From Cavia porcellus (Eukaryota; Chordata; Mammalia; Rodentia; Caviidae): a stretch of DNA of 64,000 nucleotides. The notes beneath the pieces were generated by a model. The model worked only from the letters and a program-made list of their open reading frames with translations. It had not been told where the DNA came from and did no database searches. A program made the translations under genes and the position numbers. The stretch spans positions 40,206,785-40,270,784 of the forward strand of contig NW_026947502.1 in NCBI RefSeq assembly GCF_034190915.1. The letters are read 5' to 3'. How positions within the stretch are numbered: position 1 is the stretch's first letter; the number at the start of each line of letters is the position of its first letter. Positions 34,016-46,640 of this stretch are shown in pieces.

Positions 34016-35525
34016 AAAACTGGTAGCAATCAGTGGAGTCATGGCTGTGACTATGTGATCATGTAATTCAGAAGCTTTTGGGATTCTTTCATAGAAAGAC
34101 TTATAAAAAGTTGGGAAATGTGGCAGATAAATAATAGAATACTATAAACAGGGTCCATTGGGTATTGTGGTTTGAGATCAGAAGATGAGAATGATGACAG
34201 AAATGCAGATAAAAAGGGTTAAGTTCATGAAGTGTCAGATGGAAATGAAGACTGTTGAAAATTAGACTGTCCATTCATGTTACACTGTGGGGGGAGGTAT
34301 TTTCCATCTTCTAAGACTTTGTGTTAGGCTAAAGTTAAAAGTTTTGGACTAACTGATCCAATAGGAAGTATTTCAAGGCAGGCCAGTGTTCAGACTATGA
34401 CATGGATACTTCTGACTGTTTTAGCCAGATGTATGGTGAACATATTTAGGTGAAAAATCTGTGGAGAAAAACAAAGCAGAGATTTTGAAAAACTTATATT
34501 TGGGTCCAAAAAGAATCATTATATAGCTGTGGCCAAAGAAGGTGTGGTTGCTGAAGTATCAAGAAAAAGAAACCAAATACTTTTAAATAGTACAAAAAGA
34601 AAGATACCTTCAGGACATGTTAGGAATCAGAAAGACCCCTCATGTCACAGGCTGTAAGGTACAAAAATATTGCCTTAGTGGAGAGAGTTCCTAGAACCAA
34701 AAATAGTTTTCCTAAAAAAAAACAGGTTCTTTGGGATTCATTTCACCATGCTCATCCATCCAAATACTTAGAGGTTGCAGTAGTCATACTCTAAGAGAGC
34801 CTAGTTACAGTTACTGCTGGTGATAAACACTGGCATTTTCCATGTGTTCCTTGTTTTTGGAGCATGTAGAAATGAATTATAGGGCCACTGACACTTTTAT
34901 TTAGAGATCAAAGGAAGTCCTGGCAGGCCAGACAAAAACATGTGCAGAATCAGGCTATGAACCAGAAACAAGTGAGAGAATGGTATATGAAGCTGTGGGA
35001 GTGAGGCAAGGTACAGTAAAGACACCAAGAAGGTGGGGATTCCAGGAATGTGAATCATCAGTCTGGAAAGCCACAGGCCATGAACACAACCAGCTTGAGA
35101 AAAAGATGGTGTTTGGTCTTCAACCAGCAAAGCCACATGGTCGGGCTTGTCAAGCCCGTTGGCACTCACTACCAGGTACCCCAGTGCTAGACACTGAGCT
35201 ACAGCACTTAATGTTTGCCCTGCTGTCTTTCAGCCTTGCTTTGGTATTATTCTCTGTTTCCCTGTTCCTTCCTTATGCTACGGTATCTTGGAATTATCTA
35301 ACTTACTTCTTGAATTTTACAAATTTCACAGCTGAGAGTTTGCCTTGAGTCTTCAAGGAATCTTTGGAACTTTGAGCAATTGTTGACTTCCTCTTTTGGG
35401 AAGGAATTTGTGTGTTTCAGCTGTGTGCAAGATAGTTACATCACGTTAGATGGAATTATGACATTTTTATGTGTTTATTTGGAGATTAAGTATATTTAAG
35501 GAGACATGATTAGATATTAACTAGA
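34016..35525 (+). mobile_element. MaLR-like internal sequence (non-coding)
   Basis: Begins 'aactggtagcaatcagtggag' directly after the left LTR. It is rich in Lys/Glu-type AT-rich sequence, and its 3' part ('ttgctttggtattattctctgtttccctgttcc', 35235 onward) resembles MaLR internal regions. MaLR internal sequences carry no intact genes. The 122-codon frame at 34980-35348 lies inside it and looks like chance. Confidence 0.42.
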
Positions 35526-35930
35526 CAAGTGATGGACATGTGATGGTTAATCTTAATTGCCAACTTGACTGGATTAAGAAATTCTTGGAGATAATACTGA
35601 ATTGTGAGAATACTGATTTCACCAATGATTTGACCCACTGATGAGATCATAGGTAAATGGAGCACTTTGCAGGGGTGCCCAGTCAGAGGGAGCCATGGGA
35701 TATGATCACTGGGACTATAGCCAGTCTCTATCTTATTCTCTCCTTCCAAGCCCCTCTACTTCCAGATACCCAGAAATTGAGCAGTGTTTTTCACCATACC
35801 CTTTTGTCATGATATCTGTTCCTTGGAACCAGCTTACATGGACTAAACCTCTGAAACTACAAACCACAATAAATCCCTTTACTGCAAGTTTTGTTCCAAC
35901 AGTGGGAAAGGTAATCGACATTCCTTAGCA
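35526..35930 (+). mobile_element. MaLR-type LTR, sense (right)
   Basis: Starts 'catgtgatggttaatcttaattgccaacttgactgg' and ends 'cacaataaatccctttactgcaagttttgttccaacagtggg'. The ends resemble those of the left LTR ('ttttgttccaacantgg'), but the middles differ, so the two are probably different LTR families side by side rather than one provirus. Confidence 0.55.
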
Positions 35931-38900
35931 AACACCTAACTCCTTCACCCATGTTTCCTCCTTGTAAAACACACCTAGGCAAAGGCATGAGCTGTACACA
36001 CTGTATATGCAAGTTAACAAGTCACACTGTAACACATATACAAATATTATGTGTTAATCAAAAAGAAAATAAAACCATAATCCCTTTAAGTTTAAAACCA
36101 AAGTTCACTGAAAGTTCATCACTTCTCTACTAGAAAGGACCTTCATAAGATATTTACACCTGATAAATATCCAAATATTATACAAGCATGAGTCCAGGGG
36201 CTACTCTTTCTCAGTAACTATAATCACCATGATCTTTCAGTCAAACCTAGAAAATTATATAAGGTAAATTGAGGGGTGAGTAAACATGAGTTAATGCATA
36301 CAATTGCTTGGCAAACAGATTTTCAGGAATGTATTTGTAAGCTATAACACTTTGAAGAACATTTTTCTTAAAGATGTTTTTCTCTAAAAATATTTATATT
36401 TACACTTACTCAGGAATTAACTATTATAGCAACTTCACTCAAGACCACTTTTGATTATAAGATAAATACTTCTAGAAAGTTAATTAACATTGAAAGCATT
36501 AATATTAGAAGAAAAACCATGATTAAGTGACAAAAAGTATGTTATATCAGGTATGCTTAAGCAGATAATGTGGTAAATAACATTCACTTTCAAACGAAAA
36601 CGATTAAAGGAGAAAAGTCATTTTTTAAAAAAAGTAACAGATTCTTACCTTTTCCTAGGGCTGAACCTGGACACTGTCATATGAATAACTAAGGCCAATA
36701 ATGATATGACCATAAACATACCATTCACTCCTGGAATCGTAGGGCCTTAGAAAATTTTAAAGTACATATATTCAGAGAGAAAGAGAGAAAGCTTTGAAAT
36801 AAATACTTGCCATGTCTTCAACTCCTTCAACAACAGAATTCATAGTGAAAACAATAATAGGCCTTTATGATAAAAACATTAACAGATCCTGTAAAAATAT
36901 TGTAAATCATTTCTAAATAACAGTATTGACAATATGAGCATTTTGAGACCATCTGGGACACCTCTCCAGCTAATTAACACTGGTGAGTGGATGTGGCTTC
37001 TTTATCATTCACAATACTGACGCTCTGATCATCCCACAGTGAATGATTATAGCTCAGCAATAACCCTGATCTGGCATTCAGCTAGCAATTACCACATCAG
37101 ACTTTATCTACTGGTAACAAGTAGATTGGAAGATATTGCTCTACTTGTGTTCATTTCATAATGTTAATAAAGTTTCCCATTATAAAATGAAAAAACATAT
37201 TATCCTGTCTGATGCAATATAAGAAGCATATATATCTTCCTTGCAAAATGATGATACACTAGCTTTTCATTTTTATTTCAAAACTTAAGTGGGTAAAGCA
37301 TATTAAAAAAACAAAGTAACAAGTTATAATGTATAGTGCACACAACAACATAACTAAATACCAACAAGTTTTCCTGTGAGTAATTGCAGCTATTGTAATT
37401 TATACACATTCTATTACCTAGTATTTGCATAATGATGTGAGGCTGCTTGTTTCTAGGCAGTGAACACTGTAATAGAAGAAGCACATGCATCTTGTCTTTT
37501 CACAGAATCCAGGAAGGCTACTACTGACTCCAGTTACTCCCTTGGAGCATCTAGCGTACATGAACTGATGCAAACACTTAATAAAGATGTAGATGTGACT
37601 AATGATGACAGGCCTGTATCCCTAGAGTGTGATCCCTGGCATACAGTCAACAGTCTATGAAGAAGAGCTGAATGAAAAAAGAGCTCTATTGTCTTACTCA
37701 AAAGTAATAAGCACAGAACCCAGATCTATTTTGGAAACCCTTTGCCCTTTCACCTTCTTCTTCTCTCAAGATTGGCCAAACACTATCCCTATTTCTAACT
37801 GGAACTACAGTGCAGGGCCTCTTCACTTTCCTCTTAACTAATGCACTCAGCATGTCACCAGCCTTTCTCCCGGAAACGTGTGACGTGACATACCCTCCAA
37901 CTTGAGCAGTACTCAGCACTATCTTGGTCTCAATCTTCTCCTTCCCTCTCCCACTCCCTGTTCCCTACTGGCTTTCTCCTCTTAAAGAATTATAAATGTG
38001 AAGATGTTACAACTGTCCAAATCTCAGCGAAAAAATGAATCACATGATTAAAACTAACATATGTGACATTTTCGTCTCCCATCTCCAAGGGCATAACCAC
38101 ACTTTTTTTTTTTTTAAAGTGATGCCTTTACTTTCTAAGAGAGCTGCTTCTCTCCTGGAATTACCAACATTGGGAAGTCCAATAATCCTATAGGAGTGGA
38201 AAAACAAAAGGAACTGTGGCTCAATTAAACCCATGCAAAATAAACACACTGTCATATTCTGAGTTCACGCAGAGTAGTTACAGAACAGTCACAGGAAGTG
38301 GTAGGCTGAATGTGTCTACAGAGAAAGGGCCCAAGCCTCGCCCTGGGCCAGTGGTCCTAGGAAAATACCTAACAAGCCCCCTCCCAAGCCTGCTCAGCAC
38401 CTTTGTTCACACCATTCAAGCAGGAGTGTTGAGCTATCTCTTGGGAGAGGAGGCATTTTCACATGTGGTACAGCACTGGCTGGGGCCTAGTGAACAGTCA
38501 TAGGAATGTAGAAAATTCATAGATTAAAAACACATACAAACCCAGCAGCACAGGGATCTCGCAGGAAATGTGCTTCAACAGCACTGCAGGAGGCCTCAGT
38601 AGAGCCCCCAGAGCTTAGTGGAAAAGCTAGTGTGGGTCCAACGTGGATGTACACTGATCAGAGCTGTAAATCTGGCAACAAATATCTTTTTGTGACCTTC
38701 CAAAGACTGGAAAGACACAGGCAGTTTTAAGGCTGAAAGTCAGAAAAGTGAGAGTCCATCTGGAAAGCTGATGCTTACAGAGGATTATTTCTAGGCATCC
38801 AGAGTGAGCCCAAGATAAACTAGAGCTGGGCTTTCCCTGTAGCTCCAAGAGGCAGCAAGGTCCACAGTAAGCTGCAAGGTGAGCACACAGTTTAGGATGA

Positions 38901-39527
38901 TAATGTGTTCAGCTCAAAATGCTAGCAAGGACATCTTTCTGAACCTTATCCTGAAACTTTGCTAAAAATTTATCTAATCAAGATTTTCCATTTCATTAAG
39001 TCATGTATTGTCCAGCAAGAGCAGTCACATTCAGACAGCAATAAATGGGTAAAATGAGGTAAGGAGGGAAGTGTGGAGCCCGGTAGAGAGCTCACTGACT
39101 GGACTCCATAATCCAGGGCAAAAATGTGGCTTACTTCACTCCACTCAGACCTAGCTGTGCTCTGAGCTTCCACAGCACTTTCATTTGGAAATCTGACTCC
39201 AGAGTTTATGGCCTCCCCAGGTTTTATGACCCTTCCTTAAAAGCTTTCTTTACCTATTAATATACATTATGGTTCTTCTTCTCAAAAGAGTGCTTCTAAG
39301 TGAAAGCTAAACAATTTTTATGCAATGCCTGTATAGCTCAAATAGGAATTTTTGGATGGATTTGGATAAGATTTTTGTTTTCTGGCATATGTGTGGAAAG
39401 GGAGGGGCTCACCAGTAGATTCTAACAGTTTCACTTGTTAATTCTATTTAGTTTGAAGAAAGAGGGGGGAAATAAAAAGATAAATATACTCAAACTATAA
39501 TTTTTATTTCAAATGGTGTTCATTATT
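35931..39527. other. No gene recognised; unassigned sequence
   Basis: About 3.6 kb with no frame above 95 codons, no exon signature and no repeat I can name. 37530-38480 is less AT-rich and has open frames of 66-95 codons, but no homology that I recognise. Confidence 0.55.
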
Positions 39528-39741
39528 GCTTGTCTTCTGATTGTTTTTGGTATTGTTTTGGGGTTTTACTTGTTTGTTTATTCATTTGTTTTGAGACAGG
39601 ATCTCACTATGTAATCCAGTCTGGTCCTGAACTTTCTATGTAGCCCAGGCTGGCCTCCAATTTGCAGTGATCCTCCTGTCTCACTCTCCCAAGTGCTGGA
39701 CTTACAGGCATGTGTCACCACACCCAGCTTGTCTTGTGATT
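39528..39741 (-). mobile_element. B1 SINE (7SL-derived), antisense, with TSD
   Basis: The reverse strand reads as a B1/Alu-like monomer: 'gctgggtgtggtgacacatgcctgtaa', 'agcacttgggagagtgagacagg', 'ccagcctgggctacatag', 'gagatcctgtctcaaaacaa', followed by an A-rich tail (39543-39593 on this strand). A 15-bp duplication GCTTGTCTTCTGATT at 39528-39542 returns at 39727-39741 with one mismatch. B1 is specific to rodents, so this is the best lineage marker in the window. Confidence 0.9.
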
Positions 39742-40129
39742 TTTCAATATACCATATTTCTGAAATTAAGCCCACTAAGATTTAATTTTCCTAGATTTAA
39801 TCCTACTGTGATATCTATCACAACGTAAGGCCAAATTTTAGGAAAATGAAATCTTAACGGGCTATAACAACAAAAACCTCTCAGGCAGATGACGGAGAAC
39901 TCACATGGCGCCTTATTTGACTCCCCAGTATTTCTCTCCCCAAGCCCATTTCTCTAGGTCACCATCTGGCAGCAAATGTATCACCTTAACTTTACCACCC
40001 AGAAAGATGCATGTCAACTCAGATCTTAGCTAGGAAAAGCAACCAACGTCTATGTTTTCCATGCCTTTCTCAGAATAGAACTGGCCCTTGTTTTCTAATT
40101 GTATTCTGCCCTTTGAATTTGGCCATGCT
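39742..40129. other. No gene recognised
   Basis: Unassigned. Short frames only. Confidence 0.5.
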
Positions 40130-40545
40130 GAAGCTTTGTGGTCACAAGAATTACTATAACTACACAGCAAATAACCCCTCCCCACCAAAGTCTTGTGTAC
40201 TCAGAGGCAGGGCTTTGGGAGGGGATTGGATTATGGGGGCACTGTGCTCACCAGATTCACGCACTGGTGAGCTCAGCAACTGAGCCGCTGCCAGGAAGCA
40301 AGGCCTGGTGGGAAGGGGCAAGGCACTGGGGGCGTGACTACAAAAGGGTGCATCTGTCCTCCTGGATCCTGCCTCCTTGATTCCTCACCATCATGATATG
40401 AGCAACTTTCCTCCACCGAACCTTCTCACCATGTCCTCCCTGCCTGGGAACCAAGTGACTGTGGAATGAGACCGTTGAAAAACGTAAGCCAAAATAATCT
40501 GTCCTCCATTAAATCATGTGTGCCAGGAATTGTGTCCTAGATCGA
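40130..40545 (+). mobile_element. MaLR-type LTR, sense
   Basis: 'ggaggggattggattatgggggcac', 'ccttgattcctcaccatcatgatatgagcaactttcctccacc', 'cttctcaccatgtcctcc' and the end 'cgtaagccaaaataatctgtcctccattaaatc' follow the standard order of rodent MaLR LTRs. A GC-richer core (40200-40380) gives chance frames of 80-90 codons. Confidence 0.6.
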
Positions 40546-40904
40546 GAAAATGAATAGGAAAACGTATTAGAAACTGCCTACTTCCAAACAAACAACCTTA
40601 ACTTTATGTTCAGATATATATAAAAATACAAGATGTGTCTTATATCTTATACTAGGTATATCTTAAGGTTAGCATAGTTACCAAACATCTTAGCCTGAAA
40701 GAATTATTTCACTGCCTTCATCTGCTTTCTGAGTTAATTAAAACTCTTAAAACCACAATGTCTCTAAAGACTATCTAGAAAACATAGTTATATATTTGTA
40801 AAGATGGAATAACATTTCTTTTCTGCCTCTTATAAATAAAGGATTTATCATTATGAGTTTTCTGTGTACTACTGTGCCAATAATAGGGAGAAGAGAGAAG
40901 AGTA
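40546..40904. other. No gene recognised
   Basis: AT-rich, unassigned. Confidence 0.5.
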
Positions 40905-40966
40905 ATGGCAATGATAATGGTAAACACTTCTAGAGTTCTCAAAATGGACCAAGCACTGTAAAAGAT
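40905..40966 (+). mobile_element. MIR SINE, sense, left part (split)
   Basis: 'aatggcaatgataatggtaaacacttctagagttctcaaaatggaccaagcactgtaaaagatg' is the MIR 5'/core order. It is cut by the L1 3' end that follows and resumes at about 41478. Confidence 0.55.
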
Positions 40967-41477
40967 GTGGTATTGTATACAATGGAATACTGCTCAGCTA
41001 TAAAGAAAGATGAACTTGAGGCTTTTATAGGTAAATGGATGCAACTTGAGGCCATACTCATAAGTGAAAGAAATCAGACTTGCATGTGTAAACATCATAT
41101 TGTCTCTCTAGCATAAAAAACTGAGAGAGTAAATAATATCCAAAATGTACAATAGTCACTGTGAAAGTGAAAAAGGAAGGAACTGCTCAAAGGGAATAGC
41201 AACTGGGATGAAGGAAAGGATAAAAGAAAGGGAGAGGGAGAGTAGACAGGCAGATAGGTGATAGATAATTGTGCTGCTAATCTCTGTTCATCAAAAAGAG
41301 CAGTTAGTGCTTTCATTATTTGATCATTTTTTCATGCCTATATCTTGTATTCTGAGCAACTGCTTTGATGCAATATGCATCAAATATGCAATATATTAAC
41401 CATTGTTAATCTATTATTCTGTTTTGAAATTTTGTATCATCATTTTTATTCTTTTTTGTTTTAAAATTAAAAATTAA
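40967..41477 (+). mobile_element. 5'-truncated L1 3' end, sense, inserted in a MIR
   Basis: 'acaatggaatactgctcagctataaagaaagatgaacttg', 'caacttgaggccatactcataagtgaaagaaatcagac' is the L1 3' UTR block also present at 8498-8610. The distal part ('gcaactgctttgatgc', 'attaaccattgttaat', closing 'ttttaaaattaaaaattaaaa') is related to, but not the same as, the tail of the ORF2-less copies. No clear TSD seen. Confidence 0.62.
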
Positions 41478-41650
41478 AATAGACATTTTCAACATGTACA
41501 ATCTCAGTCTTTAAAACACCCCTACAGGAGAAAATATTATTATTATGGTGATTTTAATGAAGTAAATAAGGCATATGTCTGTGTCACAGGGTAGCAAGGA
41601 TTCAAATGCACAGCTTTCTAGTTCCACCACCCAAGCTCTTTCTGCTATGC
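41478..41650 (+). mobile_element. MIR SINE, sense, right part (split)
   Basis: Continues the MIR interrupted at 40966: 'tacaatctcagtctttaaaacacccctacagg', 'attattattatggtgattttaatgaagtaaataaggc', 'cacagggtagcaaggattcaaatgcacagc', ending near 'caccacccaagctctttctgc'. Confidence 0.6.
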
Positions 41651-43124
41651 ACTTGAGCACAGACATAGGACTATTAGTCATAGCTTTGACTAAAAACAAA
41701 AAATACATAGCACAAATGTGCATAAGTATGAAATATACATCTAACCTATGTAAATATTTCAGAATCAAGACATTTTTGCACTTCTCTGGTGTATATATAC
41801 ATATTTGTAAATTAAAACATAATTGAGCATACCACTTTTGGTAAATTACAAAACACTCAAACCTACATCAATTTAGCCTCTATTCCACCATGAGGAGGAA
41901 GGCTGCTTGTGCATTCTTATTCTGGCAATTAAGGACAAGTGTGTTTTCTAAAGCGAAGGTTATTTTGACTTTGGTAAGTACATTGCTTACTGTCTGATCA
42001 TAAAAGAACAGAGATGGGAATGAACAACAAAATACTTTGTCCTTCACTTCAGGCATGAGGCTTGACCTCCCTGGTTGTAAATTTCCTAGTCTTAGAAGGC
42101 CTCAGTGTCAACAGCCAAATGATGCACAATAAACACGACAATACATTATGTGTCCCTTCTGGATGGTGCCAAGTCCAGGAAGGAAACAGTCTACTTTTCA
42201 ATGGATTTTCTGAAACAATACACAGACAGTACATTGAAGAGATCTGAGGAGGAAAGCTAAAGCATCTTTTCATCCCACAATCTGCAAATTATCCTTTGAA
42301 AATGACAATCTGGAGTAATATGAACCATGCACAACCAGCATTGGACAGATACTGGGAAGAGCACAGTATGCAGGCTTTTCATCTGACTAGGAAAAAGGAC
42401 ACAGCGTATTCTGAACAGGAAGGGTTAAAAGATAATGGATGAAAGCCAAAAGAACAAGCCACTTACGTCCTTCAACAAAGAAGAAACAAAGGGATTGGGC
42501 TTGTGAAATAATGTGCAGGCCTAAAATTAATGTTTCAACAATTTTTAATTGTTCCATTTTTACAGAACTTGCTTCACAATTAAAAGAGAAATGCTATTTT
42601 TAGGCCTCAATTTATGAAATGGTACTTTCCGGACACCAAGGAAAAGAGAAGTTATCAAAAGAGAATGGTGCAGAGCGGCTGTGGCAAGTCTGCAGCATAA
42701 GAGCCACAACAGGCACAGAGAGCCCTCTCGGCCACAGTGAGAACCATGTTACCTCAACACCACCCAGCAGCCAAGCGTTCAGGTTTAACTGCAGTATTGA
42801 GACTTCAGTAAGTGGGGTAGGGGCTGCAGTGTGGGCATTTGGTTTCTAAAAGGTTCACCATCACCAACACAGAAGCTGTGTGAGGCTTCATGTGTGATCT
42901 TTGCTTCCCTATGTGCATCCAAATCAGAGACTCCTAGTGCTGGCCAGAGCCTCAGATGTCACTGGGTCCCACTCTGAGCTTTCAGAGACGACAGACTTAA
43001 AGCTGTTAGGTAACTCACCCAAGGTCGTGTTTGGCACTGTACTCTCTGTGACTAAGAACAAATGGACAAAAGTAAAGGAGATAATGTGCTAAATAACCTG
43101 GCCCTGCTCCACCCAAAAAAGGAT
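41651..43124. other. No gene recognised; unassigned sequence
   Basis: No frame above 83 codons. 42930-43080 vaguely resembles an old SINE, but too weakly to call. Confidence 0.5.
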
Positions 43125-43205
43125 TGGGGGTATAATTCAGTAACAGCACAGTTGCCTAGCACAGGAAGGATATGAGTTTAGACCCAGGCACGGCAAAATA
43201 AATAT
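43125..43205 (+). mobile_element. Diverged ID-like tRNA SINE
   Basis: 'gattgggggtataattcagtaacagcacagttgcctagcac' then 'gagtttagacccaggcacggcaaaat' matches an ID-type tRNA-derived SINE (A-box-like 'tataattcagtaac', B-box-like 'gagtttagacc'). It is older and more diverged than the copies at 53.7 and 62.3 kb. Confidence 0.55.
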
Positions 43206-44571
43206 ATGCATCATACACACATACCCACACATACTCAAAGACTTCCGATTAAAAATGGTGTTAATTATAGCTACTAAATCCATTTACCTATGAAATCTAA
43301 CATACTTAAAGTTTTAAAACACAAAAGTTAATTTTTAAAAATCAGATAATATGCCAGATGTACTTTATTCAGTATAAATCTTGGATTCCTGCTCAGCTCT
43401 TCTTTCCAGAAAAGTTACCAAAAAAAAATTCCTGGAGATCTTTGTAGTGAGCAAAACAGTCAAATGTTTGAGCACCTCTTTCATTGGAATCTCATATCAA
43501 GTTTCTGAGTACAAAAGCAACCACTCATCAGTCAACTAAATTCTCACTGGTAATCCAGATGTGCAGAGCTTGCAGTAGGGAAATATGACTATTTTCCAAC
43601 TTCACTGTACTCTACCCTCTCATCCCAAGAATTCAGAAATGACCATAAGTTTTGTAAAAGGAAGTAGAACTAAAAATCCCTAAGTTGTTTGGCTTCTCCT
43701 ACTCCTAGAACCTGGGCCACATCTGAAAGTCCCAAGGGATGTCTGTCTACCTCTGGAGATTTACTCCAGTTCACAAGAGGGCTTCCCAAGATTCTGGCCA
43801 TCTGGAAGGCCCCTTGGAAGATGAATGAGCGTCAGTCAGGCCAGGAGGCATGCATGTTCTCTCCAAACTTAGACCTTTAGCCAGAAAACACTAAAATATC
43901 CATTTGGAATGGTTAAAAAGTAGAATTCAGGCCCAAGATTCCCCATATCCCTCACCCCACCATCACAACTTATCACAAAATCAGAGTTCAAGAGTGCAGT
44001 TTCTTTTTTTGCCAAGGCTAAGCTCACTATGATCCGTTACAAAGAAAATTGTGGTTATTAATTATTATGAGATAATTCTAACCATCATCATAGTAAGCAC
44101 CATATTCATTCATATTTTCTAAAGCTAAAGTGTGAAGTTACAGTCAACACAGAAACTGTTCGTATCTCCTATTTACCATCAGATCTCAACAGAATCCTAC
44201 CATGCAACCAGGACTCCCACTGTGGGTAAAGTAATGTTTTCTTCTTTTCCTCTCTTCCTATCTTGATAGTTTAAAAAATATAAAATATGGGGAGAACACA
44301 GCAGGAACAGTGACATTCACTGAACAACACGAGGTAGCACTCCTCCTAAGCTTCCTTAGTGCCGGCGGGTGTGGTTAGTCTGTCAGGTCTGGAAAAGCCT
44401 GATGTTTGTTAGCACCAGCAGCTGGAACACATCGCTGTCTCTTCTGGAGTTTCTCGATGTGAACAACAGGAAGAGTTTCAAGCAGTGAGCCAGCCGTCAC
44501 CCTGGTTCTCATGTGTGTGAAAATGCCATTTCCCTGCTAATCTACTTTGAGGCATTCAACAGGCACAAGGG
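43206..44571. other. No gene recognised; unassigned sequence
   Basis: No frame above 63 codons. Nothing identifiable. Confidence 0.55.
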
Positions 44572-44765
44572 GCTGCTATAGGTTGGATCAGAAATGTTCC
44601 CCAAAGTCCTGAGTGCTGGTCTCTAACCTTGGTGCCATTGCGAGGTGGTGGAATCTGGAGGAAATGGGCCATGCTGAAGGAATCTGGGTTGTGAGGGAAT
44701 GCTCTTGCAAGGGATATCTGATACACTGATTCAAAAGAACTTTCTTCCTTCTAAGTTTATTACCT
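44572..44765 (+). mobile_element. MaLR-type LTR, 5' half, sense
   Basis: 'ggctgctataggttggatcagaaatgttccccaaag', 'gcgaggtggtggaatctggaggaaatgggcc' and 'gggttgtgagggaatgctcttgcaaggg' are the 5' half of a MaLR-type LTR. The 3' half is missing. Confidence 0.5.
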
Positions 44766-46529
44766 CAACTGCGTATACACAGACAGGAAGCTGAGGAGTG
44801 CAGAGGCCCAGTTATGTATACAGCACTACCATAACAGACTGTAAGAGAACGTAAGAATGAATGAGGTTCATCCCTGCCCTTAAGAAGCTCACAATCTAGA
44901 GTGTTATTATAGACAAAGGCACATATAAGTAGATACAAAGGATAAACCAAAACCTAAATGAATGCACAAAGGGCAAGAACAAAATGGAATTACTTTTCTT
45001 TTACAAAATTTTTAGATTCATGTTACTATTTTTTATAATGGGGCAAACATTCCAACTCACATTTCTGTTACTCGGAAGTTCTGAAGCTTCTCTTTGTGAC
45101 TGTGCCTCAAGCGGCTGCCTAACGAGCAGGAAAGTGGGAGTAGGAAGGGAGGCACTTTTTGTCCCTCAGATTGTTTAGAATTGTGGACTTGGGATAATGA
45201 AAGAGACCATATGTAAGTTGAGTCTGTCACTTTCAATTTGCGTGGAGAATGTATCTCATATTTCCTGCATCTTAGAAAAGCCCCTAACTCTAACTCAGGC
45301 CAGCCTTCCCACAACGTGGTTTTGAGGGACACATTCTCCCAGTAGGCCCCCTGGGGCCCAGCCACTTGCTTGCAGCAGATGCTTCAGAGCTGATTCTGAT
45401 GAATATGGTGGGTGATCCAGCCAAGTAACACTGCTGTAAGACAGAGAAAAGCATGGCTCTTCCATACGATTGTGATTGTTATATGCTATCCTGAAAGCAA
45501 TTTCAGCAGAATAATCCCTAAGATCTTTCGGTAAAGGGAAATTGTCAGAATATGTGTGCAATTTTCTACTTTTATCTAGGCAGACCACAAACAACTGTAA
45601 CATCTCAGTGGTATAATACAACACACGTGTATTTTTAACCCGATGCACAGAGGGATCTTACTTCTTGCAGTATTTCCTAGATCTGGGCTGATACGAGCCC
45701 CCCTCTAACATGTGCTTCCTTGGCAGCAGGGGCAGTGAAAGTGAAGCCTTTTGAAGGTTCCTCTTGGAAGTGACACACTTCACTTCTACCCACATTTCAT
45801 TAGACAAAGTAAGTCCCGGAGCACATCCAACTTCCTGGGGATAGAAAGGGGGAACAGGAAGGCTAGAATATTCATGAGACACCTATTGCTTCCAAAATGA
45901 CATGTGTGTTAGGGTTTTCTGGCACAGTAGAGAAGCAAAAAGTAAAAAAAGAAAAGAGAGGGAAAGGAGCACATGACTGTGGCGGGTGGGCTACCTCCTT
46001 TGCCAGGGACAAACATGGCGGGAGGTTTCATGACCTCTGATCAGAGGTGGTGCTTGGGGTGGGCATTGATGACGTGTGAGGAACTGATTGGAATTTTCTT
46101 CCCCTGCAAACAAAGAAAGGGAGTTGCAATTAGGGCTGAAGAAGAAGCAGGAAGTGGTAAGTGTTCCCACTTTGGCCTTCCACCAAGTTAGACCACCACC
46201 ATAATTGTACAGTAATTTATACCAGGGCAAGACCTTTTCAGTATGATCATTCTTTAAAGGGCATGAGGATCACTACCCCTTTGAATCTTGGAAATTTGGT
46301 CCTTAGTAACCCATCTTCATTTCCATGGCCATGTCCACAAGCTGGCCACAGCACAGCCCAGGAAGACATTGTTGTGCTGGCAGTTACCTGTGAGATGTTT
46401 GCAGGCTTAAGAGAGGCATCTGTAAGGCTGGCAGGAGACACAGGGCAGCCTGAAATCAGTGGAGAAGAAGCAGACACTGCGGACAGACACGCATGCCTCA
46501 AGTACTGTGTGGCACACTCTATATACATG
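44766..46529. other. No gene recognised; unassigned sequence
   Basis: Contains frames of 117 (45295-45648, minus) and 127 codons (46161-46544, plus) without any family resemblance. 45905-46225 has a purine-rich then GC-rich profile that may be an LTR I cannot place. 44870-44900 ('ctgcccttaagaagctcacaatctaga') resembles a scrap of an old SINE or LINE. Confidence 0.45.
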
Positions 46530-46640
46530 GTACGTCACTCTTAGTAGCCACACAAGGGAGGCATTGCTATCTTCATTTAAAAATGAGAAAGAAACAAACA
46601 AAAGTAAGAGAAACAAAGACTTAGGCAGCTTGAAACACAT
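46530..46640 (+). mobile_element. Possible MIR fragment, sense
   Basis: 'gtcactcttagtagccacacaagggaggcattgctatcttcatttaaaaatgag' fits the centre of MIR. The rest is lost. Confidence 0.35.

Noticed and set aside
34980..35348. 122-codon frame with a hydrophobic C-terminal stretch
   Set aside because: It lies within MaLR-like internal sequence, which is non-coding, and the hydrophobic part comes from T-rich sequence.
45905..46225. Possible LTR or first exon
   Set aside because: Purine-rich then GC-rich profile, but I could not match it to any LTR or coding family. Left as unassigned.
46161..46544. 127-codon plus-strand frame
   Set aside because: No motif, no codon bias I can argue for, no splice or promoter context, and a 93-codon frame overlaps on the opposite strand. 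Chance.
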